Of a stretch of 64,000 bases of DNA, positions 10,635 to 21,877 are shown piece after piece. Made by a program: the position numbers and the translations under genes. The stretch's first letter is position 1. Each line of letters opens with the position of its first letter. A model generated the notes under the pieces. The model had not been told where the DNA came from. It searched no databases and was given only the letters and a program-made list of their open reading frames with translations. Source of the stretch: Stomoxys calcitrans (taxonomy: Eukaryota; Arthropoda; Insecta; Diptera; Muscidae); the NCBI RefSeq assembly GCF_963082655.1, contig NC_081555.1, positions 94,442,914-94,506,913 on the forward strand. Direction: 5' to 3'.

Positions 10635-11757
10635 TTTTTTTTTGACATCTACTCCCGAATAGCTTTCATAGAGTACCATATTGCCATGTACGTCCAATAT
10701 GTCTGTTTGGGAGAGTATTCTACTCTCCAATACCTTTTCGCTGATACCCATATTGTTCCGATCGGTCCACTTTTCATTTAGGGTGGTGTTTTTGGTGTAA
10801 GGGGGATGGTGCGCCCTCTTCCGATATCGAAAAATTATAAAGTCTATGTTTCTTTCTAGACCAACCTACAAAATCTATGAAAATTTGGAGAGAATCGGTT
10901 CTGCCGCTTTTGAGTCTATACGGAACAAACAAACAAGCTGAGTCTCATATAGTCGTGATTGGCAAATATGTACGTTTTGGGGTGTTTTTGGGGGTGGGGG
11001 GACCCCCTATACTACAACCTGATTTTGTATGGCAGATTCGTAATCTACTCCCGAACACCTTTCATTTGAGCCCCATATTGATAGAAACGTTCAATTTGTC
11101 TGCTTGGAGGAATTTCGGGGTTAGGGCGACTTCATGGGTACTTGGTCATGGGTACTTGGTCATGGGTAATTTTTAATACCATATTCGTATTCTACTCTTC
11201 AATACCTTTCATTTGATACCCATATTTGTTTTCATTGATTGTGGTGTGTGGTCCGGAAAGAGCAATAGGCTATATAATTTTTTGATATATACAAGGGGGG
11301 CGGACCCTCCCCTTTACCCCAAAAGTACCTCCCAAAAATAAAGGTGAACTGATCGTAACAATATGGGACTTAAATGACAGGTATTCTGGAGTAGAGTGCG
11401 AATTTCATATTAAAAATTGGGTCCAAGTAATTGGGTGGCCGCCCCGACCCCAAAACCCTTCAAAATAGGTTTCTTGGAAGATAATGACAATATGGGGCTC
11501 GAATGAAAGGTATTCGGGAGTTGATAACGAATATGGTCAGGAAGGGGGCGGGCCCTCCTCCCGTTACCCCAAAAATGCCGGGGCGGGCCCTCCCCCCGTT
11601 ACCCCAAAAATGCCACTTAAAATCAAAACTGGACCGATACCTACAATATGGGTATCAAATGTAGAATTTCAAAGAAATCGATTTAGCCGTTTTTGAGTCT
11701 ATATCGAACAAACAAATTTACAAATCCACAAACATACAAACACAAGTTAATTTTTAT
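10635..11757. repeat. Dispersed 'CCCATATTG' family, two opposed segments
   Basis: 10635-11265 runs in the CCCATATTG orientation. From about 11270 the sequence runs in reverse (CAATATGGGACTTAAATGA, GGGGCGGGCCCTCC). A 50-bp block, GGGGCGGGCCCTCC...AAAAATGCC, is duplicated in tandem at 11530-11610. No gene. Confidence 0.6.
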
Positions 11758-11758
11758 A

Positions 11759-11994
11759 TTGGGTTCCCCAAAAAGTAATTGCGGATTTTTTAAAAGAAAG
11801 TAAATGCATTTTTAATAAAACTTAGAATGAACTTTAATCAAATATTCTTTTTTACACTTTTTTTCTAAAGCAAGCTAAAAGTAACAGCTGATAACTGACA
11901 GAAGAAAGAATGCAATTACAGAGTCACAAGCTGTGAAAAAATTTGTCAACGCCGACTATATGAAAAATCCGCAATTACTTTTTGGGCAACCCAA
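11759..11994 (+). mobile_element. mariner-type MITE, copy a
   Basis: Ends TTGGGTTCCCCAAAAAG and CTTTTTGGGCAACCCAA, flanked by TA at 11757-11758 and 11995-11996. Both ends carry the inverted repeat containing AGTAATTGCGGATTTTT. 236 bp, no coding sequence. Five further copies are in the window. Plus strand is set arbitrarily to this orientation. Confidence 0.9.
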
Positions 11995-11996
11995 TA

Positions 11997-13153
11997 CAAA
12001 TAGATTTCTGCAGTTCTATTTATGACCCATTGTTCTGACAAAAAAAAAAGGAATTGCTCTTTGTAAATGAAACCAAATATCATGTTTAAATTTCTTTTGT
12101 GATGAATGCATGCATTCTTTTTTTCCCACATTAAAGGCAATTGGTTTTATTAGTCTATTCCATTAATAACTTTTTTTATGGTTATATAATTATAACTAAA
12201 TGTTAATCAACGCCTTATAATTAGGGGCAGACAAAAAATGCATTTTTTCCCATTGTTGATAAGTGCAGAAGTCAACCACCGATAATTAAATCTGCCTATT
12301 ACCTTTGTATCGCTTTTTTGTTACCAAAAAAAAAAACTTAAAATCAACCTATCAACCAACTTTGGTTTTATGACCACACCACCCATCGAAAAGAAACCTG
12401 CCGTGAGGTAATGTAAAAAAATGTTCTGAGTTTTTGGGGTAGGTAAAAAAAAAAACACAAAATTTCGTGTTAGAAAATAGTTTTTATATATTTTTAATCA
12501 AAATTTGATTTTCATAAAAAAATCATCGAAATTTGATTTTTATTGAAAACTTTTTCAAAAATTCGATTTTGATAGAAAATTTATCAAAATTTGATTTTGG
12601 TAGGAAATAAGGCAATTTTATTTCTGACAGGTGAAATATTGGAAATTGTAAATAACTGCTGCCACCTGCTACCACCTGCTGATATTAAATTTCTAAGCTT
12701 TTGACGCTCGAAAGAAGTAAGTTGCCAAAAACGACAACTTCTTAACAGCACTAAGAAAAATAATTGTTTCACTCCTAAGCCACTTAGCCTAAGCAAGTCT
12801 ATTTGCCATGAACATTTAAACAAGTGACAGATGTTTCTTACCCCCTACCACTTTGACTCAATAGACATGTCTCTAGCAGCCAAGCCTGGACACATTCTCC
12901 TATTTTAAAATGTAGTCTTTTTTCAACACCGTAGAGTTTTCAGTGTTTTTTTGTTTCTTTAATTAATTTTCTGCTTCATTTATCGCTGAAATTAATTGAA
13001 AACTTAATTTTCCTGTACAGTCTTTCTTAGTCAGCATTTTTTTTTTATTTTCCTTTACTTTTTCCTATCTGTGCATAATAAAAGGAAATTTAAGAAATGA
13101 GCAGCTTTAGTTTTTCTCATTTACTTTTAAATTCTTTAGACGTTTATTGAAGT
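11997..13153. other. AT-rich sequence without genes
   Basis: No coding family features. About 12475-12605 has four degenerate copies of a ~40-bp motif built on AAAATTTGATTTTNATNGAAAA, a relative of the AGAAAATTTTGTC motifs elsewhere. Confidence 0.5.
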
Positions 13154-14773
13154 AAAAACAAGTAAAAGCGCGCTAAGTTCGGCCGGGCCGAATCTTGGGA
13201 ACCCACCACCATGGATAGCATTTGTCGAGTTCTTTGCGCGGTATCTCTTTTTTTTGGCAAACAGAGAATAATGAATACGAACTGTTATTCTATTGGAGCT
13301 ATATCAAGTTTTAGTCCGATTCGGACCATAAATGAATTGTAGAAGTCATTGTGTAATATTTCAGTCCATTCGGCAAAGAATTGCACCTTGTAGGGACTCA
13401 AAAAGAAAAATCGGAAGATCGGTTTATTGGGAGCGGTATCAAGCTATAGATAGTTTCAGACCATGTTTCACATGTATGTTAAAGGTCAGGACAGAAAACG
13501 TTGTATAAAATTTCAGCCAAATGGGATAATAACTGCGCCCTCTATAGGCTCAAGAAGTCAAGACCCAAGATCGGTTTATATGGCAGCTATATCAAAACAT
13601 GGACCGATTTAAATCATACTAAACACAGATGTTGGAAGTGATACCAAAACACCTCATGCAAAATTTCAGTCAAATCGGACAAGAATTGCGCCCTCTAGCG
13701 GCTCAAGAAGTCAAGATCCAAGATCTGTTTATATGGCAGCTATATCAGGTTATGAATCGATTTAAACCATACTAAACACAGATGTTGGAAGTGATACCAG
13801 AACACCTCGTGCAAAATTTTAGTCAAATCGGACAAGAATTGCGCCCTCCATAGGCTCAAGAAGTCAAGACCCAAGATCGGTTTATATGGCAGCTTTATCA
13901 GATTATGAACCGATTTAAATCATACTAAACACAGATGTTGGAAGTGATACCAAAGCACCTCAAGCAAAATTTTAGTCAAATCGGACAAGAATTGCGCGGC
14001 TCTAGAGGCTAGCCAAGACCCAAGATCGGTTTATATGGCAGCTATACCAGGTTATTAACCGATTTAAACCGTACTTGACACAGATGTTGGAAGTGATACC
14101 ATAGCACCTCATGCAAATTTCAGTCAAATCGGACAAGAATTGCGCCCTCTAGAGGCTAGTCAAGAAGTCAAGACCCAAGATCGGCTTATATGGCAGCTAT
14201 ATCAGGTTATGAACCGATTTAAACCATACTAAACACAGATGTTGGAAGTGATACCAAAACACCGCGTGCAAAATTTCAGTCAAATCGGACAAGAATTGCG
14301 CCCTCTATAGGCTCATGAAGTCAAGACCCAAGATCGGTTTATATGGCAGCTATATTAGGTTATGAACCGATTTAAACCATACTAAACACAGATGTTGGAA
14401 GTGATACCAAAGCACCTCATGCAAAATTTTAGTCAAATCGGACAAGAATTGCGCCCTCTAGAGGCTAGGCAAGAAGTCAAGACCCAAGATCGGTTTATAT
14501 GGCAGCTATATCGGGTTATGAACCGATTTAAACCATACTAAACACAGATTTTGGAAGTGATACCAGAACACCGCGTGCAAAATTTTAGTCAAATCGGACA
14601 AGAATTGCGCCCTCTATAGGCTAGTCAAGTCAAGACCCAAGATCGGTTTATATGGCAGCTATATCAAAACAAGGACCCATTTGGTACATTTACAATTCCT
14701 ACCGACCTACATTAATACAAAGTTGTAGTGCAAGATTTCAAGCGCCTAGCTTTACTCCTTCGAAAGTTAGCAA

Positions 14774-14866
14774 GCTTTCGACAGACAGACGGATGGACAG
14801 ACGGACGGACAGACAGACGGACGGACGGACAGACGGACGGACGGACAGACGGACGGACAGACATGG
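14774..14866. repeat. GACAGACGG tetranucleotide-type expansion
   Basis: Runs of GACG/GACA/GATG tetramers. This is the segment that in other copies is a single short GACAGACGGACGGACATGG before the conserved GGCTAGATCGACTTA. Here it is expanded to about 90 bp. Confidence 0.85.
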
Positions 14867-15655
14867 CTAGATCGACTTAAAATGTGCCAAATTGAAGAGG
14901 AATGTCGAAGCACCTGACACAACTCACTGTTCCAAATTTCGGCGATATCGGATAATAAATGGTCCTTTTCTGGACCCAAAACCTTAAATCGAGAGATCGG
15001 TCTATATGGCATCTATATCCAAATCTGGACCGATCTGGGCCAAATTAAAAATAGATATCGAAGGGCCTAACACTATTCACTGTCCCAAATTTCAACAAAA
15101 TCGGATAATAAATGTAGCTTTTATGGCCCTAATACCCTAAATCGGCGGATCGGTCTATATGGCAGCTATATCCAAATCTGGACCGATCTGTGTCAAATTG
15201 CAGAAGTATGTCGAGGGGCTTAACCTAACTCACCGTCCCAAATTTCGGCGATATCGGACAATAAATGCACTTTTTATGGCACCGAAACCTTAAATCGAGA
15301 GATCGGTCTATATGGCAGCTTTATCCAAATCTGAACCGATCTGGGCCAATTTGAAGATAGATATCGAAGAGCCTAAAACTATTCACTGTCCCAAATTTCA
15401 ACAAAATCGGATAATAAATGTGTCTTTTATGGGCCTAAGACCCTAAATCGGCAGATAGGTCTATATGAGGGCTATATCAAGATATAGTCCGATATAGTTC
15501 ATCTATGAACTTAACCTGCTTATGGACAAAAAAAGCATCTGTGCAAAATTTCAGCTCAATATCTCTATTTTTAAAGACTGCGGCGTGATTTCAACAGACA
15601 GACGGACGGACATGGCTAGTACGTCTTAGATTTTTACGCTGATCAAAAATATATA

Positions 15656-15892
15656 TTGGGTTGCCCAAAAAGTAATTGCGGATTTTTCATATAGTCGGCA
15701 TTGACAAATTTTTTCACAGCTTGTGACTCTGTAATTGCATTCTTTCTTCTGTCAGTTATCAGTTGTTACTTTTAGCTTGCTTTAGAAAAAAAGTGTACAA
15801 AAAGTATATTTGATTAAAGTTCATTCTAAGTTTTATTAAAAATGCATTTACTTTCTTTTAAAAAAACCGCAATTACTTTTTGGGCTACCCAA
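15656..15892 (-). mobile_element. mariner-type MITE, copy b (nested)
   Basis: Flanked by TA (15654-15655, 15893-15894), with the inverted ends TTGGGTTGCCCAAAAAG and TTTTTGGGCTACCCAA. 237 bp, inverse orientation to copy a. Inserted inside the conserved block of a DINE-like element. Confidence 0.9.
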
Positions 15893-15988
15893 TACTTTAT
15901 AGGGTCGGAAATGGATATTGCGATGTGTTGCAAATGGAATGACAAAATAAATATACCCCCATCCTTCGGTGATGGGTATAAAAAGGGT

Positions 15989-16588
15989 AATCGTTGGTGT
16001 AAACTATACACAGCGCACATGAGTCATAAGCATCAAGCAGGTGTGCAGCATTACTGCGGCACTTCCCTGTTTAAAATAACTTTGAAATGTTGTTGTTCTT
16101 CTATGCTACACACTTGAGGTTTTCTAGCAGAAGCGGATAGTAAGAAGGGACAGAGCGATTTGCGGTTGCTGGGTGGGACTATCCTCAGATACCAGGTCTC
16201 AAATATTGACATTCTGGTTCTTCATTATTTGATAATCTTTTTGAGAGAAATTCATCGAAATTTTATGTTTCATGGCAAATATTTGGTGAAATTTTTATTT
16301 GTCAAACAATGTCGTCCATCCATAGTAAAGTGGTGTGAAACAAGGGACGTTTTTCTTTTTAGCCTACATCTATAGAACTCTTAAACCTTGAACACATTCG
16401 TGTGACCAATGACCTGTTATAACCCCTTCAAAAATCGATAGCAATCATCCGTCTAATGATTATAATAATTATTGACTTCGATATCTCAAAAAAAAAGGGA
16501 AATAAAAACACAATGTGTAATAAATTCAAATGATGATATTGTGAATTGTGGGAGCGCTCAAACAACAGCTCTTTATCTGGCAGACCTC
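15989..16588. other. Upstream region of the first protease homologue
   Basis: No repeat family recognised except the tail of the preceding element. Short ORFs here lack features. The last part is promoter sequence for the gene at 16629. Confidence 0.5.
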
Positions 16589-16625
16589 TATATATAAAGA
16601 AGCTTTTTTTGACACAACTCAATCA
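16589..16625 (+). promoter_or_regulatory. TATA box and initiator of serine protease homologue 1
   Basis: TATATATAAAG at 16589-16599 lies about 30 bp before an arthropod-like initiator, CTCAATC (start near A16621). This leaves a leader of only about 8 nt before the ATG at 16629. The longer ORF beginning at 16548 would place codons upstream of the TATA box, so that start is unlikely. Confidence 0.7.
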
Positions 16626-16628
16626 AAA

Positions 16629-17453
16629 ATGTTAGGTTTCGGTAGTGTGTTGGTCATTTGCCTGCTGCTGGTTAAGGGATCTTCGGCTGGAGAGGCCCCT
16701 TCCACGCATAAACGTTCTGATCCGAGGCGCATTGGTATTGGTGAATACACCAAAATCGAATGCGCTCCCTTTATTGTGTCCATCCAACGAGACGGTTATC
16801 ACTTCTGCAGTGGTTCCCTAATCGCCCCAAACTATGTGGTCACCGCTGGCGTTTGTGTATTTGGTCAAAACACCAAGAACCTTATGATACGAGCCGGTTC
16901 TTCTTGCACCAAAAACGGTGGACAATTGGTGCCGGTTAAGGACTACCTAATCAATCACAACTTTAATCCTATAACTAAACGAGGTGACATTGCCGTCATA
17001 TTGCTGAAACACGCTGTGGTCATAAACGGTGTTACCACACGGACCATCGGCAGACCACAGAGACTTCAATTGCCCACAAGTTGTGGCGGCGGCTATATAT
17101 ATGGCTGGGAACAAATGCGAACGGCAGGATTTCTGCCCAATACTCGACTGAAGAGGGCGCCGGTTTTGATTGGTCGTCAACTGCCATGTGGTACGGCATA
17201 CCGCCACAATGAGTGCTCAATACATGCTGGAAATCTGTGTGCCGTAACCCACAATTTTAATTCTTGCGTTGGTGATATTGGCAGTCCAGTGGTAAGGAAA
17301 AATCTGATTGTTGCCGTTGTTTCCTGGTGCAGAGGCTGTGCTCAGATTCCACTGCCATGCGTGCTTTCATCAATGTCCTATTTCGATGCATTTATCACCA
17401 ACGCAACAAGAATCTTAAACGACGAATTGAACAGAGTTTGTCCGAAACCCTAA
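16629..17453 (+). CDS. Secreted serine protease homologue (inactive, trypsin fold)
   Basis: 274 aa, single exon. Residues 1-20 are a signal peptide (MLGFGSVLVICLLLVKGSSA). A chymotrypsin-family S1 domain follows from about residue 35 (IGIGEY in place of IVGG). The Asp of the triad is kept (D120, GDIAVILL). The His site VVTAxxC reads AGVC (V75), and the Ser site GDSGGP reads GDIGSP (I217, and S for the second G). The S1-pocket Asp before SC is Asn211. The C60-C76 disulfide pair is retained. It should not cleave peptides; such homologues act as binding or regulatory proteins in insects, often in gut, saliva, reproduction or immunity, but the role here is unknown. The nearest relative in the window is 23881-24705. 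AATAAA follows at 17628. Confidence 0.9.
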   Translation: MLGFGSVLVICLLLVKGSSAGEAPSTHKRSDPRRIGIGEYTKIECAPFIVSIQRDGYHFCSGSLIAPNYVVTAGVCVFGQNTKNLMIRAGSSCTKNGGQLVPVKDYLINHNFNPITKRGDIAVILLKHAVVINGVTTRTIGRPQRLQLPTSCGGGYIYGWEQMRTAGFLPNTRLKRAPVLIGRQLPCGTAYRHNECSIHAGNLCAVTHNFNSCVGDIGSPVVRKNLIVAVVSWCRGCAQIPLPCVLSSMSYFDAFITNATRILNDELNRVCPKP

Positions 17454-17627
17454 AAAATAGCCTTTATTTTTTCCATAGAGAAAGAGAAAAGGAAAACCAA
17501 ATTAAGGAACTTTTATTTAGAAAAAAAAATATAAAACAAAGCACAAAAAACTGTATTTTTCTTGGGAAAATGTTTAAGGATTTCTATAGGCAAAATTGAC
17601 AGAATTTTGTAAAAAAAAAAATTTTTT

Positions 17628-17633
17628 AATAAA
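17628..17633 (+). terminator. Candidate polyadenylation signal, protease homologue 1
   Basis: AATAAA about 175 bp after the stop codon at 17451-17453, ahead of the flanking DINE-like element. Confidence 0.5.
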
Positions 17634-17643
17634 ATTTTCTTTA

Positions 17644-19062
17644 TATACCCTCCACTGTGGATAACATTTGTCAAGATCTTTGCCCGATATCTCTTAATAG
17701 GCAAACAAAAGGTAAGAAATGCTAAGCGATTGCTATAATGGATAAGAATTGCTATACCAGGTTTTAGACCTATTCGGACCATACTAGGTTACGATATTGA
17801 AGATCATAGTAGAGGTCATTGTGTAAAATATCAGCCAAATCGGAAAAGAATTGCGCCCTATAGGGGCCCAAGAAGTAAAATCAGGAGACTGGTGTATATG
17901 GGAGCTATATCAGCTTATGGACTGAATTGGGCCATACTTGGTTTGGATGTTGAAGACCATAGTAAAAGTCATTGTGAAAAATCGGAAAAGAATTGCACCC
18001 TCTAGGGACTCAAGAAATACAATCAGAAGATCGGTTTGTATGGGAGCTATATCAGCTTGTGGATCGATTCGGACCATATTTGGGCCAAATATGTTGTAGG
18101 AGAAGACGTTGTACAAAATTTTAGCCTAATCAGACAAGAACTCTAGGGACTCAAGAAGTACAATCGGAAGATCGGTTTATATGGGAACTATATCAGGTTC
18201 TTGAACGATTTAGACCATACTTAGCACATGTGTTGGGGGTCATAGGAGAAGTCATTGCACAAAATTTCAAATTGCATAAAATGTTCACCCCTCCGGGGGT
18301 TAAAGATATATAATCGTGAGGTCGGTTTATATGGGAGCTATATTAGATCATATTTGACACGTACGTTAAAAGTCATGGGAGAAACCGTTGTACAAAATTT
18401 TAGCCAAATCGGATAAGAACTGCGCCCTCTCGAGGCTTGAGAAGTATAATCGGGAGATCGGTTTATCTGGGAGTTATATCAAGTTATGAACCGATTAAGA
18501 CCATTCATGGCATAGTTATTGCGAGACAAAACAAAACGCTTTACGCAAAATTTCAGCATAATCGAATAAGAATTGCGCCCTCTAGAGGCTTAAGAAGTAT
18601 AATCGGGAGATCGGTTTATATGGGAGTTATATCAGGTTATGATTGAGATCATATTTGGCATAGTTATTGCAAGACAATACAAAATATGGATGGAATAAGA
18701 ATTGCGCCCTCTAGAGGCTGAAGAAGAGATCAAAGATTGATTTATATGGGAGCTATTTTATCAAGACATGGACCGATATGGACCATTAACAATCCCAAAC
18801 GGTCTACACTAATGGAAAGTATTTGTGCAAAATTTAAGGTGCAATTCGAACGCACGCTAAATTCCAAGCGAATAAATCTTCCTTCGAAATTTAGAGTGCT
18901 TTCGACACACGGAAAGACGGACGGACATGACTAAATCGACGCAGAATGTCAAGACGACCAACGAGTATATAAATACTTTGTTATGTATCAGATCCATATT
19001 TCGATGTGTTACAAGCGGAATGACGAAATTTGTATACCCCCAATCTATGGTGGAGGGTATAT
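17644..19062 (-). mobile_element. INE-1/DINE-like element lacking its 3' hairpin
   Basis: Starts TATACCCTCCACTGTGGAT without the TTCGGCCCGGCCGAA hairpin. It then has about seven central units (ATCGGTTTATATGGGAGC, AATTGCGCCCTCTAGAGG) and ends with the typical 5' terminus in reverse (GTATACCCCCAATC TATGGTGGAGGGTATA). Minus orientation. Non-coding; ORFs inside it read along the repeat units. Confidence 0.7.
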
Positions 19063-19114
19063 AAATGTTGACCACATTTTTAATGGAGTAATTTTTTAAA
19101 AACAAATTTGTATA

Positions 19115-19315
19115 TTGGGTTGCCCAAAAAGTAATTGCGGATTTTTCATATAGTCGGCGTTGACAAATTTTTTCAACGGCTTGTGACTCTGTAATCGCGT
19201 TCTTTCTTCTTTCAGTTATCAGCTGTTATTTTTAGCTTGCTTTAGAAAAAAAGTTTTATTAAAAATGCATTTACTTTCTTTTAAAAAATCCGCAATTACT
19301 TTTCGGGCAACCCTT
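19115..19315 (-). mobile_element. mariner-type MITE, copy c (internally deleted)
   Basis: Left end TTGGGTTGCCCAAAAAG after TATA. The right end is degraded to TTTTCGGGCAACCC TT before TA. About 200 bp, because the segment after TTTAGAAAAAAAGT is missing relative to other copies. An empty site is visible in the sister repeat at about 20010-20036. Confidence 0.85.
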
Positions 19316-21594
19316 TATTTTTGATACCGCAAGGGAAGCGGACCCTCCCCTTACCACAAAAGTACCATCCAAAAATTAAAGTGAACCGATCGGAACAATA
19401 TGGGACTTAAATGAAAGGTGTGCAAGAGTAGAGTACGAATTTCATATTAAAAATTGGATCCAAGTAATTGGGGGGCCGCCCGGACCCCAAAAACCCCCCA
19501 AAAATAGATTTATTTGACGATAATGACAATATGGGGCTCGGATGAAATGTATTCGGGAGTAGATTACGAATATGGTCAGGAAGGAGGTATAGGAAATTTG
19601 TATACTTCCAATCCAGGGTAGAACAATTTTCACCACATTTTCAATGGGGTAAATTTTTAAAAACAAATTTGTATATTTTTTCATACCGCAAGGGGAGCGG
19701 ACCCTCCCCTTACCACAAAAGTACCATCCAAAAATTGAAGTGGACCGATCGGTACAATATGAGACTTAAATGAAAGGTATGCAAGAGTAGAGTACGAATT
19801 TCATATTAAAAATTGGGTCCAAGTAATTGGGGGGCCGCCCTGACCCCAAAACCCCCCAAATATAGGTTTGATAATGACAATATGGGGCTCGAATGAAATG
19901 TATTCGGGAGTAGGTCAGGAAGCAGGTACAGGAAATTTGTATACTTCCAATCCATGGTGGAGGGTAAACAAATTTTGACCACATTTTCAATGTAGTAAAT
20001 TTTTAAAAACAAATTTGTATATTTTTTGATACCGCAAGGGGAGCGGACCCTCCCCTTACCACAAAAGTATCACCCGAAAATTAAATTGAACCGATCGGAA
20101 CAATATGGGACTTAAATGAAAGGTATGCGAGAGTAGCGTACGAATTTCATATTAAAAATTGGTTTCAAGTAATTGGGGGGCCGCCCTGACCCCGAAAACC
20201 CCCGAAAAATAGGGTTAGTTGACGATAATGACAATATAGGCCTCGGATGAAATGTATTCGCGAGTTGATTACGAATATGGTCAGGAAAGAGGTATAGGCT
20301 ATATAATTTTTTGATATTGCAAGGGGGCGGACCCTCCCACGTTACCTTCAAAACTCCACCCAAAATCAAAAGTAGACCCATAAAGACAATATGGGTATGT
20401 AATGAAAGATATTGGAGAGTAGAATACGAATATGGTATACAAAATTTGGATTCAAGCATCCAAGGGTCGCCCAAACCCAAAAACTGTTCCAAACTGGCAT
20501 ATTTGACGTACATATCAATATGGGACTCAAATAAAAGGTATTCCGGAGTAGACAACGACATTATGACATAAAAATTGAGGTCCAAGTAATTGATATATAA
20601 GACCCCCAAATGGGAATCATAGCTTAATGAAACTCAAATTAAAGGCATTTGAGAGCAGTTTACGAACATGACATTAAACTTTGTGTCCAAGAATTTAGGT
20701 GGTACTTTACCTCCTAAAATCGCCTCCAATAGGTAATTTGACCTATTAAAACCATGGGGAATCGAGTAATAGAGATGGATGAGTAGAGTGCATCATTCAA
20801 ATTTGTACTCAAGTGGCAGATGGGGCATGCGAAATTTTGTTTGCACATTTACATTTGCCTAAAATTAAAAATTTGGTATCAGAATCTGAGGTGGGGTGCC
20901 TAGGAGGACCGCCCACCTCCAAAAACCGCCAAACGGATTTATAGAACAATCACTACAATATGGGTATGAAATTAAAGGTTATTGGGAGTAGAAAACGAAT
21001 CTGACAACCAATTGTGGGACTAAGTGTTTCGTGGGTCACCCCACCCCCAAAAAACCCCTAAAATCGGTCATATTTTCCGATCATGGTAGTATGGATCTTA
21101 AATGAAAGATCTTTGGAAGTAGAGCACGAAATTGACTTTCATACACAGGAAAATTGGAATAAATTTTCAACTGAAATTAGTCAGAAACTTAGAGAACTCC
21201 TCTCCAACATAGCATGTCGGGCGCAGAATAGCGGGCCGGGCCCATCTAGTCTTATATATTCAAATGAATTTGTGTTTGTTTGTATGTATGTTCTGTATAG
21301 ACTCAAAAACGGTTGAACCGATTTACTTAAAAGATGGTGTATTATGGACCCATGGTGAAAATAGGGTACGCCATTTTTTGATATCTGAAGGGGGGGATGG
21401 GGGGGGGGGGCGGACCCTCCCCTTACCTTAATTTTCAGAAACGCCAAATCTCGCTGATGGGTGGTGCGATTTAAGCGAAATGTTGTGTGCTCTCTTATAG
21501 TACCCTAAAAATAAAAATTTGGTATCAAAATTTCGGATGGGGTACCTAGGGGGCCCGCCCCACCACTGAAACCTACAGCATATATATATATATA
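19316..21594. repeat. Dispersed tandem family including a three-fold higher-order repeat
   Basis: Reverse orientation of the CCCATATTG family (CAATATGGGACTTAAATGAA). At 19318, 19677, 20021 and (diverged) 20308 a block begins TTGATACCGCAAGGGGAGC and continues through GGGGGGCCGCCCGGACCCC. It is joined by a piece of DINE-like terminus (ACTTCCAATCCATGGTGGAG, GACCACATTTTCAATG). The chimeric block of ~345-360 bp was therefore duplicated as one unit. No gene. Confidence 0.75.
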
Positions 21595-21823
21595 CAGGGT
21601 GGCTGATGAATATTGCTACAATGATGAATATTGCTACATTTTTTTTTCGGTGTATGGAATACATTTTTCTTTTATTCATGTTAAATTAAATTATTAAATT
21701 AATTATTAAATTATTATTAATTAAATTAATTAATTAATTAATTAAATTAATTATTAAATTATTATTATTAAATAGAAAAAAAGTTATTACATTTTTTTTT
21801 GGTAGCGGCTTTCATCAGCCACC

Positions 21824-21826
<3 letters not shown>
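21595..21826. mobile_element. 232-bp AT-rich MITE, copy 2
   Basis: CAGGGTGGCTGATGAA...CATCAGCCACCCTG with TA on both sides (21593-21594, 21827-21828). Same length and apparently the same sequence as 7026-7257, so insertion or gene conversion is recent. It sits in a (TA)n tract. Confidence 0.88.

Positions 21827-21874
<48 letters not shown>
21827..21874. repeat. (TA)n microsatellite
   Basis: About 24 TA dinucleotides directly after the MITE. A shorter TA run (21580-21594) lies on its other side, so the MITE landed inside or seeded this tract. Confidence 0.95.

Positions 21875-21877
<3 letters not shown>

Larger units (their letters stand above)
13154..15988 (-). mobile_element. INE-1/DINE-like element, full length, with nested MITE
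   Basis: Minus-orientation copy. The left end is AACAAGTAAAAGCGCGCTAA plus the palindrome TTCGGCCGGGCCGAA (13178-13192). Next come about eight ~152-bp units (ATCGGTTTATATGGCAGC, GTCAAATCGGACAAGAATTG) and then units of a second type (CCAAATTTC...CGGATAATAAATG). The right end is TACCCCCATCCTTCGGTGAT GGGTATA near 15955-15980. The TACTTTATAGGGTCGG block is split from ATATAT by the MITE at 15656-15892, so the MITE is younger. A GACA/GACG expansion lies at 14774-14866. Confidence 0.75.

Noticed and set aside
16548..16628. Upstream in-frame start adding 27 residues to protease homologue 1
   Set aside because: It would begin before the TATA box and put residues before a perfect signal peptide.
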